Source of the DNA: Smittium culicis | Lineage: Eukaryota; Kickxellomycota; Harpellomycetes; Harpellales; Legeriomycetaceae | Direction of reading: 5' to 3' | DNA: 10,332 bases | Assembly (NCBI GenBank): GCA_001970855.1 | Contig: LSSN01004556.1 | Coordinates: 1 to 10,332 of the forward strand | Notes under the pieces: model-generated | The model's input: only the letters and a program-made list of their open reading frames with translations | Database searches by the model: none | What the model was told of the DNA's origin: nothing | Shown here: one piece after another, positions 1 through 8,697 of the stretch | Numbering within the stretch: position 1 is the first letter of the stretch | Layout: every line of letters begins with the position of its first letter | Made by a program: the position numbers and the translations under genes

Positions 1-1478
1 TGAACTTTAAAAAGCGAATTATTACCAATAAAAAAATAATGCTTATCTAAATAAATCATCTCAGATAGAATTATAAAATATCATAATTTTATATGTGGAA
101 CGAATTAGTACTAATTAATACATTATTGAATCAAAATATTATCTATAATTTAATTACACTCACTATATTAATAGCTAATTAGTCATAATTGATTCATCTA
201 TACTAAAAAAAATTGATATTTATTTATTTTATAAATAAAAATTACAATTTTTATACCCATATAAAAAGGTTGCTAATAAAATTTTAAAATCCTACTAATT
301 TATCTGATATAAACCATGGTTTAAATAGCCATTATTAAATTTACATTATATTTAATTTCGTAACATAATTAAAAAACATTAAACACAAAAAAATTTTTGT
401 ATAGTAATATTGATATTGAAATTACATGCAATTGTAAAGCGCTAAAAGGAAAAAAATACACATATATGCATTTAAATTACCTGTAATTAGTAAAATAAAT
501 ATATGATATAGTAAAAATTTATACTATTTATCGGAAAATATTCTATATATTATTTTACCATTAATTCTAAAAAAAATTAATCATAAATAAAATATATAAA
601 AATATTCTGATAAGTACACTAAATGATGTGAATTAAGCAAATTTTGAATGTTAGTATATTTTATTTAGGCATTTATAATTAAAATATCGCATAGATTTTA
701 AAAAAATAACTATTATTAATTGTTAATAGGAAAGAATTAATATTATTATTTTTTTAATCTCAAGTAATAAATTAAATTTTTGTATATAATGTATATCCTA
801 AAAAACATTCTGAACCAAAAGGAAATTTAAACGCATTATAAATTAAATTATTTGATTTATTTTAAAATACGAAATTTATTGTTAAATAAGTTATAAACAT
901 AAACAATTTCTATCTTTATTTATTTCTCAAGAAAAATTTAAATTTTCATTTATCAATATCAATCGACGAAATAAATAATTGAATTAACTGAAAATTACTA
1001 GCGCATTTTCCAAAGGATCATAAAAAAACATTAAAATTGTTATAATTTATAATAATTGAAATTTATTATCTATTAAAAGTAATGTATATTATGAAATATT
1101 GTATCGTTAATATCATTATAGATATACACAATACTATTATAATTTTAAGAAAAAAATTGCGTTTGGTTATATCCTTTTGTCAAAACTAATATTAAATATT
1201 CGCTAGTACATATACCTTATTTTACTTATAAATTATTTTTCTTTTGTGATCCTAGTGCTTATATTATAATACGAAAAAAAACACATTTTTTATATATAAA
1301 TATGTTAAAATCATAGAAAATGAAATTTTTAGTTTAGAAAATTAATCATCTCTTGAAAAAAAAAAAACCATCAAGATATATAATCATATGAATAAATTTG
1401 TTAACAATTTTGTATAAGTATAAAATATTCAAATACATAGATATTACAAATATTTGATATAAATTATGAACATACGAA

Positions 1479-1533
1479 TATATCTGATACAGATATAGCT
1501 AAACTCAGAAAGCGTAGCGAAGTTAGATCGCTA
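1479..1533. repeat. Two adjacent perfect hairpins in the AT desert
   Basis: The first inverted repeat has 8-bp arms, TATATCTG and CAGATATA, around a 3-nt loop (1479-1497). The second has 6-bp arms, TAGCGA (1515-1520) and TCGCTA (1528-1533), around a 7-nt loop. They lie in the least AT-rich patch of the desert. A tRNA fold was considered and rejected because no T-arm follows. Role unknown. Confidence 0.6.
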
Positions 1534-3213
1534 AAAATAGAATCAAATTATCATTATGTGCCCTATTCATAAATATTTAAAAAATAAAATTGAGCTCGTT
1601 ATTATGATTATTAAAATTAGTAAAAATCTTTTATTATCGGTTCATAAAATTCTATAAACTGTTTCAAACATAAAAATCAATTAAATTTGTTAAATTCGCT
1701 AAAAAATTAATAGATTCATCTCCGTGTAAGAAATTTTAATTATATAGCATTTTTCGTTATTCAAAGTGTTTTTAATTATATTTTACTTATTGTAATTCAT
1801 CCAGAAGTCTTAATCCAATGAGAAAATTTAATTTACTATTTAAAAAGTAATAGGTTTGATTTAATAAACTTATTGATATCTAAAAAATAAATTTTAAATT
1901 TCAAACTTTAAATTTCGAATAAATTTCAGCTTGAGTTTGTTTAATTCATGTATTATTTAAAGAACGGTTCGAAATTCAAAATTTTTTGATAATATAAACC
2001 TTAATTTATCTAGATTTACAGACTATTAGCTATTAAAAAAAATTTTTACCATATTAAATTTTTGTGTTTAAAATCAAGTTTTATTTAACTTATTCATGAT
2101 TAAAATTCATCATTAAAGTTTCTGAATTCTTAAATCAACTATTTGTCTACCAGAAATGTGTTTATTTATCACAGAAAAGCGATATTATTTTAATAGAAAT
2201 GAATAACAATTTATTTTAAATTAAAATTAAAATTTTTTAAAATAAAAATGAATTTGTTTTAGTATTGCTAAATATTTATTTACAATTCTTTTCTATTTCT
2301 GAAAATTCATTAAATAAAGACCTAACTTTTATTTATAAGAAATATATACAACTCATTAAAAAATGAAATTTTAAATCTCCAAAGAGTTTGAAGTCAGCTT
2401 ATACTGTATTTATCAGCTTGAATTTAAAAATAAATTTTGGTAATATAAATAATTCCAGGAAATTTTGATTAATTTTGAGTTCAGATATATATAGCGCATA
2501 GCCTGTTCTAATTATTAAATCAATTAATTATATAAGATATGAAGAGTAGATATATCATTTTAATTTTATTCAAAATACATGTGATTTTGAATTTAGTTAA
2601 ATATTATATAAATATTCTTATTAGTGTTAACAAATTTAATTAGATAATAATTTATATCCGTGACGACAATTTACTAAAAACAATTTATTTTGCAAAAATA
2701 ATCATATAAAATAATTTTTTAGATAATTTCAATTGAATAAAGACCGATAATAATCTTCAAACAAATATTGATATAAAAAATATAAAAATTGATGATATAA
2801 AAATTATATATATATATTTGGTATTATTGTCTTTTAAATAAGCTTTTTAAAATTATTGAGATGTTACATCTATATTTCGTTATAATAGTGGTTCAATAAA
2901 TATAATTTAAAAATTTAGTTTCCACTTTCTAATAAATCATATTCATATAATTACAATCTTGTTACTTAATCTACAACCCGAACCAGATGTTTCTACCTAT
3001 ACATCAAGCGAAATAAATTTCATATTATATATAATTGTAAAAATAATTTTCAAATAATCACAAAACAGAATAAAAACGAGTATCCATCTATATTGAAGTT
3101 AATTTTTTCCAGTATTTTACTTATTTAACTTGAAAAAAAAAAATTTTTTTATCGCGGTTTTATAAATAATACCTAAAATTTTTTTAATGAATTTAAAAAA
3201 AATCAAATTAATG

Positions 3214-3232
3214 CTAGATCATTAAAATCTAG
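3214..3232. repeat. Small inverted repeat
   Basis: Perfect 6-bp arms CTAGAT (3214-3219) and ATCTAG (3227-3232) flank a 7-nt loop. It has the same arm and loop lengths as the hairpin at 1515-1533 but a different sequence. An inverted repeat this size may arise by chance in AT-rich DNA. Confidence 0.4.
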
Positions 3233-3655
3233 TTTATAACGTATAAATATTTTAGAGATTTTTTTAAAATTATCAAACTTGTAAATAAATTAATACTGAA
3301 ATTAATTATATTGAGCCGTTGTAAATAAAGGCTTTATTAATCCTAAAAAATAGAAAAGTTTTTACGTAATTAATTTTCACTTTATGTGAATCAAATAAAG
3401 ACATGTGGAATCCAATATAGAAATATTAGCTTTTTTTAATAAATCTAACATAATTCTTGCTTTTTTAGAAAATATTTTGAGTTAATGATTATGAAAATAT
3501 ATTTTAAGGGAGTTTATATTTTAAATTCAAGTTTTTTTCTCTATTTTTTTTTGCTAAATATTAACTTTGCATTTAATAGAGTAGTGATTAGATTTTTTTA
3601 CATGAAAAAATAATGTGTATTATCAGAAAGCTAAAATTTTTTTCTATTTATGGTG

Positions 3656-3685
3656 AAAAATATCGGATTAAAAAACGATATTTTT
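3656..3685. repeat. 10-bp perfect hairpin
   Basis: Arms AAAAATATCG (3656-3665) and CGATATTTTT (3676-3685) are exact reverse complements around a 10-nt loop. This is the longest perfect inverted repeat I found in the window. The T-run after the second arm gives it a terminator-like look, but no gene reads into it, so termination is not claimed. Confidence 0.65.
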
Positions 3686-3705
3686 TTTTATTATTTATTT
3701 CGCAT

Positions 3706-3739
3706 AAACATATGTTTTTTTTTAAACGTGTGAAACGTG
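3706..3739. repeat. 12-nt palindrome followed by a tandem 7-mer
   Basis: AAACATATGTTT (3706-3717) is a perfect palindrome. It is followed after a few T and A by two copies of AAACGTG at 3724-3730 and 3733-3739, nine nucleotides apart. It lies directly downstream of the 10-bp hairpin at 3656-3685. ACGTG is a common core of bZIP and bHLH sites, but with no gene nearby a regulatory role is only a guess. Confidence 0.5.
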
Positions 3740-4410
3740 AAATAAGTATTTTATTATTTTATATTTCTCAAATTAATTACATTTAAAGTATCATATTTAT
3801 TCTTTAAATAAAGAGATTAATCTAAAATATTTGTAATTCTTAATGAACTTGATTTATGTAATATTATTTGGACATATAAACCAATGTAATAAAAATTCTA
3901 AATAGGTTATTATTAGATTCATTTGCATTATTCCTGAAATTTATTTTATTAATATGAACTTTTTTCGATTGCAATTTACTTTAAAACAGCTAGCTTTTTA
4001 AATTCGAATTTATTTAATATTATAAAACATTTTAAAAAATGATATTTATGATAACTTTATATACCAAAAATACATTCCTAGTTAGCTAGGTTGTAAGATG
4101 ATATTAATTTATCATTTTTTTTTGCGTTTAAAAATAGTTATGGTTATGATAACCAGTAAATTGTTCCATGAAATAGCCAATATTTAAAACCTAACATTAT
4201 TTTTACATGATTGATTCTAGATCAGATTAAAAATGCAGATTTTTTTTTAAATGCAGGATAAATTTATCAACTTTAATTATGTATTTTACCATATATCTTG
4301 TTTGATCTAGGTATACTAAAAAACGGGTTGTTTTTAACTTTTCCTGTTAATTTATGTAGAGGCTTTTTAAAAAAAACTTCAATAAATCTACAAGTGATAA
4401 AAATGTTAAT

Positions 4411-4436
4411 ACTTTGCGATGCTGCTGCAGCAAAGT
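4411..4436. repeat. Inverted repeat with GC-rich palindromic core
   Basis: Arms ACTTTGC (4411-4417) and GCAAAGT (4430-4436) pair over seven bases. An alternative, overlapping perfect palindrome TGCTGCAGCA lies at 4423-4432. This marks the point where the desert gives way to less AT-biased sequence. Confidence 0.5.
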
Positions 4437-4500
4437 CTGCTTATATTTTTTTTATTGAATTTATGGCTCATTTTTTTCTAAAATTATATAAAACTGAAAC

Positions 4501-4980
4501 TTAGTTGGTTTTTTGTTTATTTTTTATTGGAGAATATTCGATGCTATTATTGAAAGAAAATACTGATTTTGGTGCTTTCTATCCACTTCATGTAGCTACG
4601 AAACACGAGATCGGATCGTAATCTAATTCATGATCAATGCATATTTATTTACAGATTCTGTAATTTATTCTTATTAGAGTATTGGCGAACGCAGCTAAAA
4701 ACCTCTATTGGGAGTTCAATATTTTATAAGCGATTGCATAAAGAGTAGTATTATACTTTATTTCAAGATAATGTAAATGAGGGGTTTTTTATTAATTCTT
4801 GTTAATAAAGCATAGTGGCAAATGCTCAATAGTGCTAAAAAAAAATCGTTTAATGTTAACCCAGTTTGTAGAAACGCGCTTATATAATAAATAAATGATG
4901 AAAGTGTTCAAAATAAAATAAAAAAAACAATAGTAACTATGAATAAAAGATAAATACAAATTACATTATTTATTTCACCA
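4501..4980. other. Intergenic transition zone, no supported gene
   Basis: Base composition here is visibly less AT-biased than to the left. A short open frame runs from 4505 (after a stop at 4502-4504) to a TAA at 4619-4621, with an ATG at 4541 giving 26 residues. It has balanced codons but no motif I recognise. An ATGATGA at 4895-4901 resembles a snoRNA C box but lacks a D box downstream. The stretch could be 5' regulatory sequence of the esterase gene at 5106 or the remnant of a decayed gene; I cannot support either. Confidence 0.5.
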
Positions 4981-5004
4981 ATATATATATATATATATAC
5001 ACAC
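4981..5004 (+). promoter_or_regulatory. (AT)9(AC)3 microsatellite, possible TATA region
   Basis: Nine AT units (4981-4998) run into three AC units (4999-5004), ending about 100 nt before the ATG at 5106. STI1 in this window has a similar TATATATAT run about 120 nt before its ATG, so the tract may serve as the TATA region of the GDSL gene. It is also a simple slippage-prone microsatellite, and the promoter reading is inference. Confidence 0.45.
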
Positions 5005-5105
5005 GAACTGTACAAGTATTAGTTTATTTCAAAGTCTGCTTCCAGGAAAGTATACAAAGGTAACTAGGTTTAGTGTCAGTGATCTAAAGAGCTAAAAAAA
5101 TAACA

Positions 5106-6215
5106 ATGATATTCTCAAGGGTAATAAGAATGTTATTATTTCTTGCAATTGGGAGCAATGCGGGAAAGCCAACGATGATAATCTTTGGTGACAGTTTGTC
5201 GAGCGTTAGGAACAACTATTCGCATAGCAGAGGTATATTTAGCATGAAGAGGGCAACTAATGGGCCGGTGTGGAACGAGTATGCAGCATATTTCACAAAC
5301 TATACTGTATTGAACTATGCACACATTCGGGCGACGACGGACAATGAGTATGTGAAAAAGAAGGCGGGAAAAACGGTTGATGCGATGGATTTTAAAACGC
5401 AAGTGGGGCTATTTATTGACCATTTTGGGGGAAAGCTGGAGAAGAAGGATATTAAGGACGATGTTATAGGGATAGGAATTGGACCTAACGACTTGTACTT
5501 TTTGTCCGATTATATAGGATCGAACCCGAAAAAGTTCATCTCGGAGCAAGAACGGATAATACGGTGCATTATTAACGCAATTGAAAGACTGAGGAGAATT
5601 GGGTATAGGAAATTTTTGGTAATTGGGTTTCCATACATTAAAACTATCCCCATACTCAGTTCTAAAAACGCCTTCAAGCTGGAAGCAATGGACGTTCTAG
5701 TCAAGATGTACAATGCAAACTTAGCTAGTCAACTCGAAATCTACAGGATGATATTCTGGGATAGTCATAACAGCGAAAATAAGTTATACTTACGGCTAAT
5801 AAAAATATACGAGGTCCAAGAAATGTTGATGAACGAAGGTAGAGATATCCTCAAAAGTCTCGGGATTGAAAGTATGGATTCGGCATGCTATTTTAACGGT
5901 AAAATAGCTAAAAGCACCTTCTACTGTCGCAAATACAGCAAATTCTTCTACTACGACGACGTACACCCAACAACGCCCGTACACGCTTTATTCGGTGCGC
6001 TCGCTGCAGAATCCATCACCAACTCTAGGTTCGATTATGACCGCTCATTCGTCAAAAACGCCATCAAAAAATACAACTTGGAAAATACCGATATCCACTC
6101 TGGTAAAGTTCATAATCGAACCCATAGCCTATACTTCGGGCCTCTATCGACTAGCAATGGTATTTATTACATCGAAAACAGAATTAATAAGATAATTGAA
6201 CAGAAAAAAGCTTGA
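5106..6215 (+). CDS. Secreted GDSL/SGNH-family esterase or acylhydrolase, divergent
   Basis: The single-exon gene encodes 369 residues. Residues 1-19 look like a signal peptide: basic start, hydrophobic MLLFLAIG, likely cleavage after SNA. Met9 is an alternative start that keeps it. SGNH blocks are in order: I, FGDSL with nucleophile Ser30; a fungal-type TNGPVWNEY at 51-59; II, NYAHIRATTDN (70-80); III, GIGPND (124-129) with Asn128; V, DDVHPTT (284-290) with Asp284 and His287. C261 and C274 may form a disulphide; N-glycosylation sequons start at 37, 65 and 337. The family hydrolyses acetyl or acyl esters, and fungal members with this layout resemble CE16-type acetylesterases; the true substrate is unknown. 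Oddities: block II has Arg75 where the family has its oxyanion-hole glycine, block I reads SSVRNN where SDxGN is usual, and about 67 residues follow block V. The frame is intact, so it is not an obvious pseudogene. Start context is acaATGa. Confidence 0.85.
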   Translation: MIFSRVIRMLLFLAIGSNAGKPTMIIFGDSLSSVRNNYSHSRGIFSMKRATNGPVWNEYAAYFTNYTVLNYAHIRATTDNEYVKKKAGKTVDAMDFKTQVGLFIDHFGGKLEKKDIKDDVIGIGIGPNDLYFLSDYIGSNPKKFISEQERIIRCIINAIERLRRIGYRKFLVIGFPYIKTIPILSSKNAFKLEAMDVLVKMYNANLASQLEIYRMIFWDSHNSENKLYLRLIKIYEVQEMLMNEGRDILKSLGIESMDSACYFNGKIAKSTFYCRKYSKFFYYDDVHPTTPVHALFGALAAESITNSRFDYDRSFVKNAIKKYNLENTDIHSGKVHNRTHSLYFGPLSTSNGIYYIENRINKIIEQKKA

Positions 6216-6703
6216 TATTTTCTTTTAGAATTTATATTTTTTTTGCCTTAGAGATAAATTGATATTAACTAGTTAATTATCCAAAAATATTCACACAAAA
6301 AAAAATTAAAGTGCAAGCTTTGCTGCTGATAGTTTGTATATTTTACATTTTATTTCTTTCTTTTTTTTTTTTTTTCAAATATGAGTTTATTTTAGTTTAA
6401 TGTAGGTAAAAGTAAGAGTATAGATACTTGATAAAATTTTTTAAAGAACCGTAAAATACAGAAGCAAACCGGTTCATTATAATGTGCTATTAGATACTAG
6501 TTCTCAAATATATAATAATATAATATACTATTTTATTTTTTATTAGTGACATAGTCGGAAAAAAAATAAAAGGCGAGACAATAGGTGAGGTGGGGGATAA
6601 ATATTGTATAAGTGTGAAACTTTTTTTAAAATTATATGTGTAATTAGTTGTTTAGGATAAAAAAAAGTGGCACAATAATAAAAAAAGGGGAGAGATTTCT
6701 TCA
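6216..6703. other. Convergent 3' spacer between esterase and STI1
   Basis: This 488-nt AT-rich spacer lies between two tail-to-tail genes and must hold both 3' UTRs. It contains an ATTAAA at 6304-6309 about 90 nt after the esterase stop (possible + strand polyadenylation signal), a 15-nt T run at 6361-6375, and a tandem AATAAA-type signal for STI1 near 6532-6544. No open frame of note and no RNA gene was seen. Confidence 0.6.
6532..6544 (-). terminator. Tandem AATAAA polyadenylation signals for STI1
   Basis: Read on the minus strand, two overlapping-register AATAAA hexamers (6544-6539 and 6537-6532) lie about 160 nt downstream of the STI1 stop codon, in the right orientation to direct 3' end formation. 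AATAAA is frequent by chance in sequence this AT-rich, so the assignment is tentative. Confidence 0.4.
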
Positions 6704-8570
6704 TTAAGCCATTCTGACGATGCCAGCAGCCATCAATTTGCGCAAGTTCCTGGCGACGGTAGGGTTTTTCATGTGTTCTTGGATGGCTTTAGGGTCAGAT
6801 TGCATTTGTTGCAAGATAATTTGCATTGAGGGGTCATTAATGATGCGTTGGACTTCAGGGTCAGATTGAGCACGCTTTAGGGCTTCTTCAGAGGTCATAG
6901 ATTGGCTTGATTGTTGTATGGCATTGTAGCATTTAGATATTTGTTGTTGGATTTCGTTGGTGTGCTTATTTTCAGTATCCATATCTAGGGCGACGTTGCA
7001 AGTTTCCATTGATTCAGAATATTCGCGTTTGATGAATTGGATGGCAGCTTTGCGTAGGTAAGCTTTAACGAAAGAAGGGTCGATTTCGATACATTTTTCA
7101 ACATCTTTAAGTGCTTCAGGGAGGGCCATAAGTTTGGTGTAGCAAGCAGCACGGTTGGAGTAGCAGCGGGGGTCTTTTGGATTGCGTTTGATTGACTCGG
7201 TGTATTCTTTGACGGCATCAGGGAATTTAGATTCTTTGAAGAGGATGTTACCTCTTTCGCGAGCTTCATTGGCTTTATCGTTATCGAGGTAAGCTTCTTC
7301 TTCACGTTTTTTGAGTTCTTTTTCAGCGGCTTTGAGTTTGTTTAGGCAGTCGGCAGTTCTGTGTTCAGCTAGGGATTTGTTGTAGTATTTTATGGCACTG
7401 ACAAGATCGTTTTTTTTCTGGTAAGCGCTACCAATTCTAATGAAAGATTTGGCGATTTGCTTGTAGTCAGCGCGGTTTTCGCGGCCAATGTCAGCAGCTT
7501 GTTCGGCTAGTTCTATGCATTTATCATAGTCTCCCATTTCGAAGTAGACGGCGGATTTATTATTATAGAAGGTGATTTCAGTTGAGCATAGTTCGATGGC
7601 TTTGTCGTAATGTTCAAGGGCGGTTTTGAAGTCTTTCTTTTTGTAAGCAGCGTTACCGAAAGTTTTTTGTTCTTCAGCAAGTTTGAAAACTTTTTGTTCT
7701 TCAGAGTCTTCTAGTACGACGGATTCGAGTTCTTTTTCTTTTTCTTTTGCGGCTTCGTAAAGTTTGTTCATTTCTTCTTCGTGTTGTTTTTTATAAGTTT
7801 GGTATTCTTGTTGTTTGTTTACGAATTCGTCAGAGACTGCTGCTGGGGGATCCGAGGTAGTTGTGGCGGGGGCGGGGGCAGTGGTTGGAATTTCAGAGGG
7901 GTCAGTGTTTAGCATGCTTGCGTCTAGGCCCATTAAGGCGATCATTAGGTTCATGATTCTAGGGTCGCTAGAATATTTAGTGATAGCTTTGGGGTCCTTT
8001 TGAATTTCCAAAACTTTTTCCATAAAGTCGGGTTGAGAGAGGAGGGAGGATAGTTTAGGGTTATTAGCGATTTTAGAGAGGATATCGCCTTTAAACAAGT
8101 TGTCAAAGGGTGAAGAATCTATTAAAGGTAGAAGAGAAAAAGAATAGATTTAGGTTAGAAGAAGATTAGAGAAAAATTTAGGAGGAGAGAGGGAAGTGTT
8201 TTTTACCAGCAGAGATGACGTTTTGGATATCAGCGAGGGATTTTTTGAGTTGGGAGTTTTCAGGGTCGTGGGTTAGACCTTGTTGGTAGGTATTCAAAGC
8301 GTCTTCATATTGGCCAAGACCGTGAAGAGCAGCGCCCTTTCTGCTGTAGCCCTTTGGCCAGTCTGGTTTAATGGAGATGGTCTTTTCAGCGTCTTGGAGA
8401 GCATCTTGGTAGTTCTTTAGAGCAGCATGAGCACCGGATCTATTTGAATATAGGATATGGTTTTCGGGATCAAGCTCGATGGCAGAGGTAAAGTTTTTGA
8501 TGGCGTCTTGGTAGTCACCAGAGGTGAAGGCTTTGTTGCCTAGGGCTTTAAATTGTTCAGAGGTAGACAT
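6704..8570 (-). CDS. Hsp70/Hsp90-organizing co-chaperone Sti1/HOP, two exons
   Basis: The gene is join(8570..8207, 8118..6704) on the minus strand: 1779 nt, 592 residues, matching budding-yeast Sti1 (589). It is a cytosolic adaptor that passes client proteins from Hsp70 to Hsp90. All domains are present: TPR1 at about 1-118, DP1 at about 126-190, an acidic/lysine-rich probably helical linker at about 219-265, TPR2A at about 266-395, TPR2B at about 403-510, and DP2 at about 530-592. The carboxylate-clamp residues that grip EEVD tails are intact: K8, N12, N43, K73, R77 in TPR1; K273, N277, N308, K345, R349 in TPR2A; R408, N412, N443, K473, R477 in TPR2B. Arg at the first TPR2B position also occurs in yeast, from memory. 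DP2 carries the DPEVQ and EHMKNP signatures. The start is the ATG at 8570, which places the TPR1 clamp residues at the same numbers as in human HOP. The TTG opening the second reading frame (8098) is not a start but lies inside exon 2. The protein looks fully functional. Confidence 0.96.
8119..8206 (-). other. STI1 intron, 88 nt
   Basis: On the coding strand the donor is G|GTAAAA (8206) and the acceptor is TTTAATAG (ending 8119), with CTAAT and CTAAC branch candidates about 30-45 nt before the acceptor. It is pyrimidine-rich. Joining 8207 to 8118 makes a GAT codon (Asp122) and restores the SSPF-NLF lead-in typical of DP1, which confirms the splice. It is a phase 1 intron, not a multiple of three, and reading through adds nine residues before a TAA. 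It falls exactly between TPR1 and DP1. Confidence 0.93.
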
Positions 8571-8697
8571 GGCTTGGAGGTTGAATTAAGAGATTTGGGA
8601 GGGGTGAGAATAGTACAAATTAGGAGAAAGATGAGCTAAGAAGAGAAGAGAATAAAATAGAATATATCAGAAGAGAAGAAAAAGTGGGTATATATAT
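8571..8697 (-). promoter_or_regulatory. STI1 core promoter: TATA, GAA array, pyrimidine-rich leader
   Basis: On the coding strand a TATATATA run (8689-8697) lies about 120 nt upstream of the ATG, followed by a long C/T-rich stretch down to the start, the usual look of a strongly expressed fungal promoter with initiation in the pyrimidine tract. On the + strand GAA triplets start at 8650, 8660 and 8670, exactly 10 nt apart, with extra ones at 8645, 8675 and 8678. This fits a step-type heat-shock element (nGAAn units separated by 5 bp). STI1 is a known Hsf1 target in yeast. The tract is GA-rich, so chance spacing cannot be excluded. Confidence 0.55.

Larger units (their letters stand above)
1..4500. 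other. AT-rich gene-free desert
   Basis: No coding region, RNA gene or mobile element could be supported here on either strand. Stop codons are dense in all frames. The one longer open frame (4298-4504) begins at a TTG, has no recognisable motif and is of a length expected by chance at this composition. Hand counts of single 60-nt lines give 5 GC at 541-600, 9 at 2041-2100 and 9 at 3001-3060, about 8-15%. One exception is a patch around 1501-1540 with about 15 GC in 40 nt. Poly-A and poly-T runs, short (TA)n tracts (about 2805-2818) and small hairpins are scattered through it. It could be ordinary intergenic DNA, a decayed repeat or heterochromatin; the sequence alone does not decide. Confidence 0.8.

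Noticed and set aside
1490..1560. tRNA-like pattern (TAGC start, D-arm-like GCT/AGC, 5-bp stem with 7-nt loop)
   Set aside because: The loop lacks U33, and there is no T-arm or acceptor pairing downstream.
1966..1980. GGTTCGAAATTC resembling a tRNA B box
   Set aside because: The flanks do not pair as a T stem and no A box lies at the right distance.
1926..2425. Near-identical TCAGCTTGARTTT words about 490 nt apart
   Set aside because: Similarity does not extend beyond the word, so no long repeat is supported.
4298..4504. 68-codon open frame on +
   Set aside because: It starts with TTG, has no motif or codon signal, and a frame of this length is expected by chance in 10 kb of AT-rich sequence.
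4895..4901. ATGATGA resembling a snoRNA C box
   Set aside because: No CTGA D box and no terminal stem in the following 150 nt.
4431..5041. Exact 12-mer CAAAGTCTGCTT at 4431 and 5030
   Set aside because: Isolated, with no flanking similarity; 12-mer matches are expected by chance in a window of this size.
5136..6195. Open frames antisense to and overlapping the esterase gene
   Set aside because: Shadows of the real + strand gene; no family features.
6985..7305. Second minus-strand open frame inside STI1
   Set aside because: A frame shadow of the well-supported STI1 exon 2, without its own motif.
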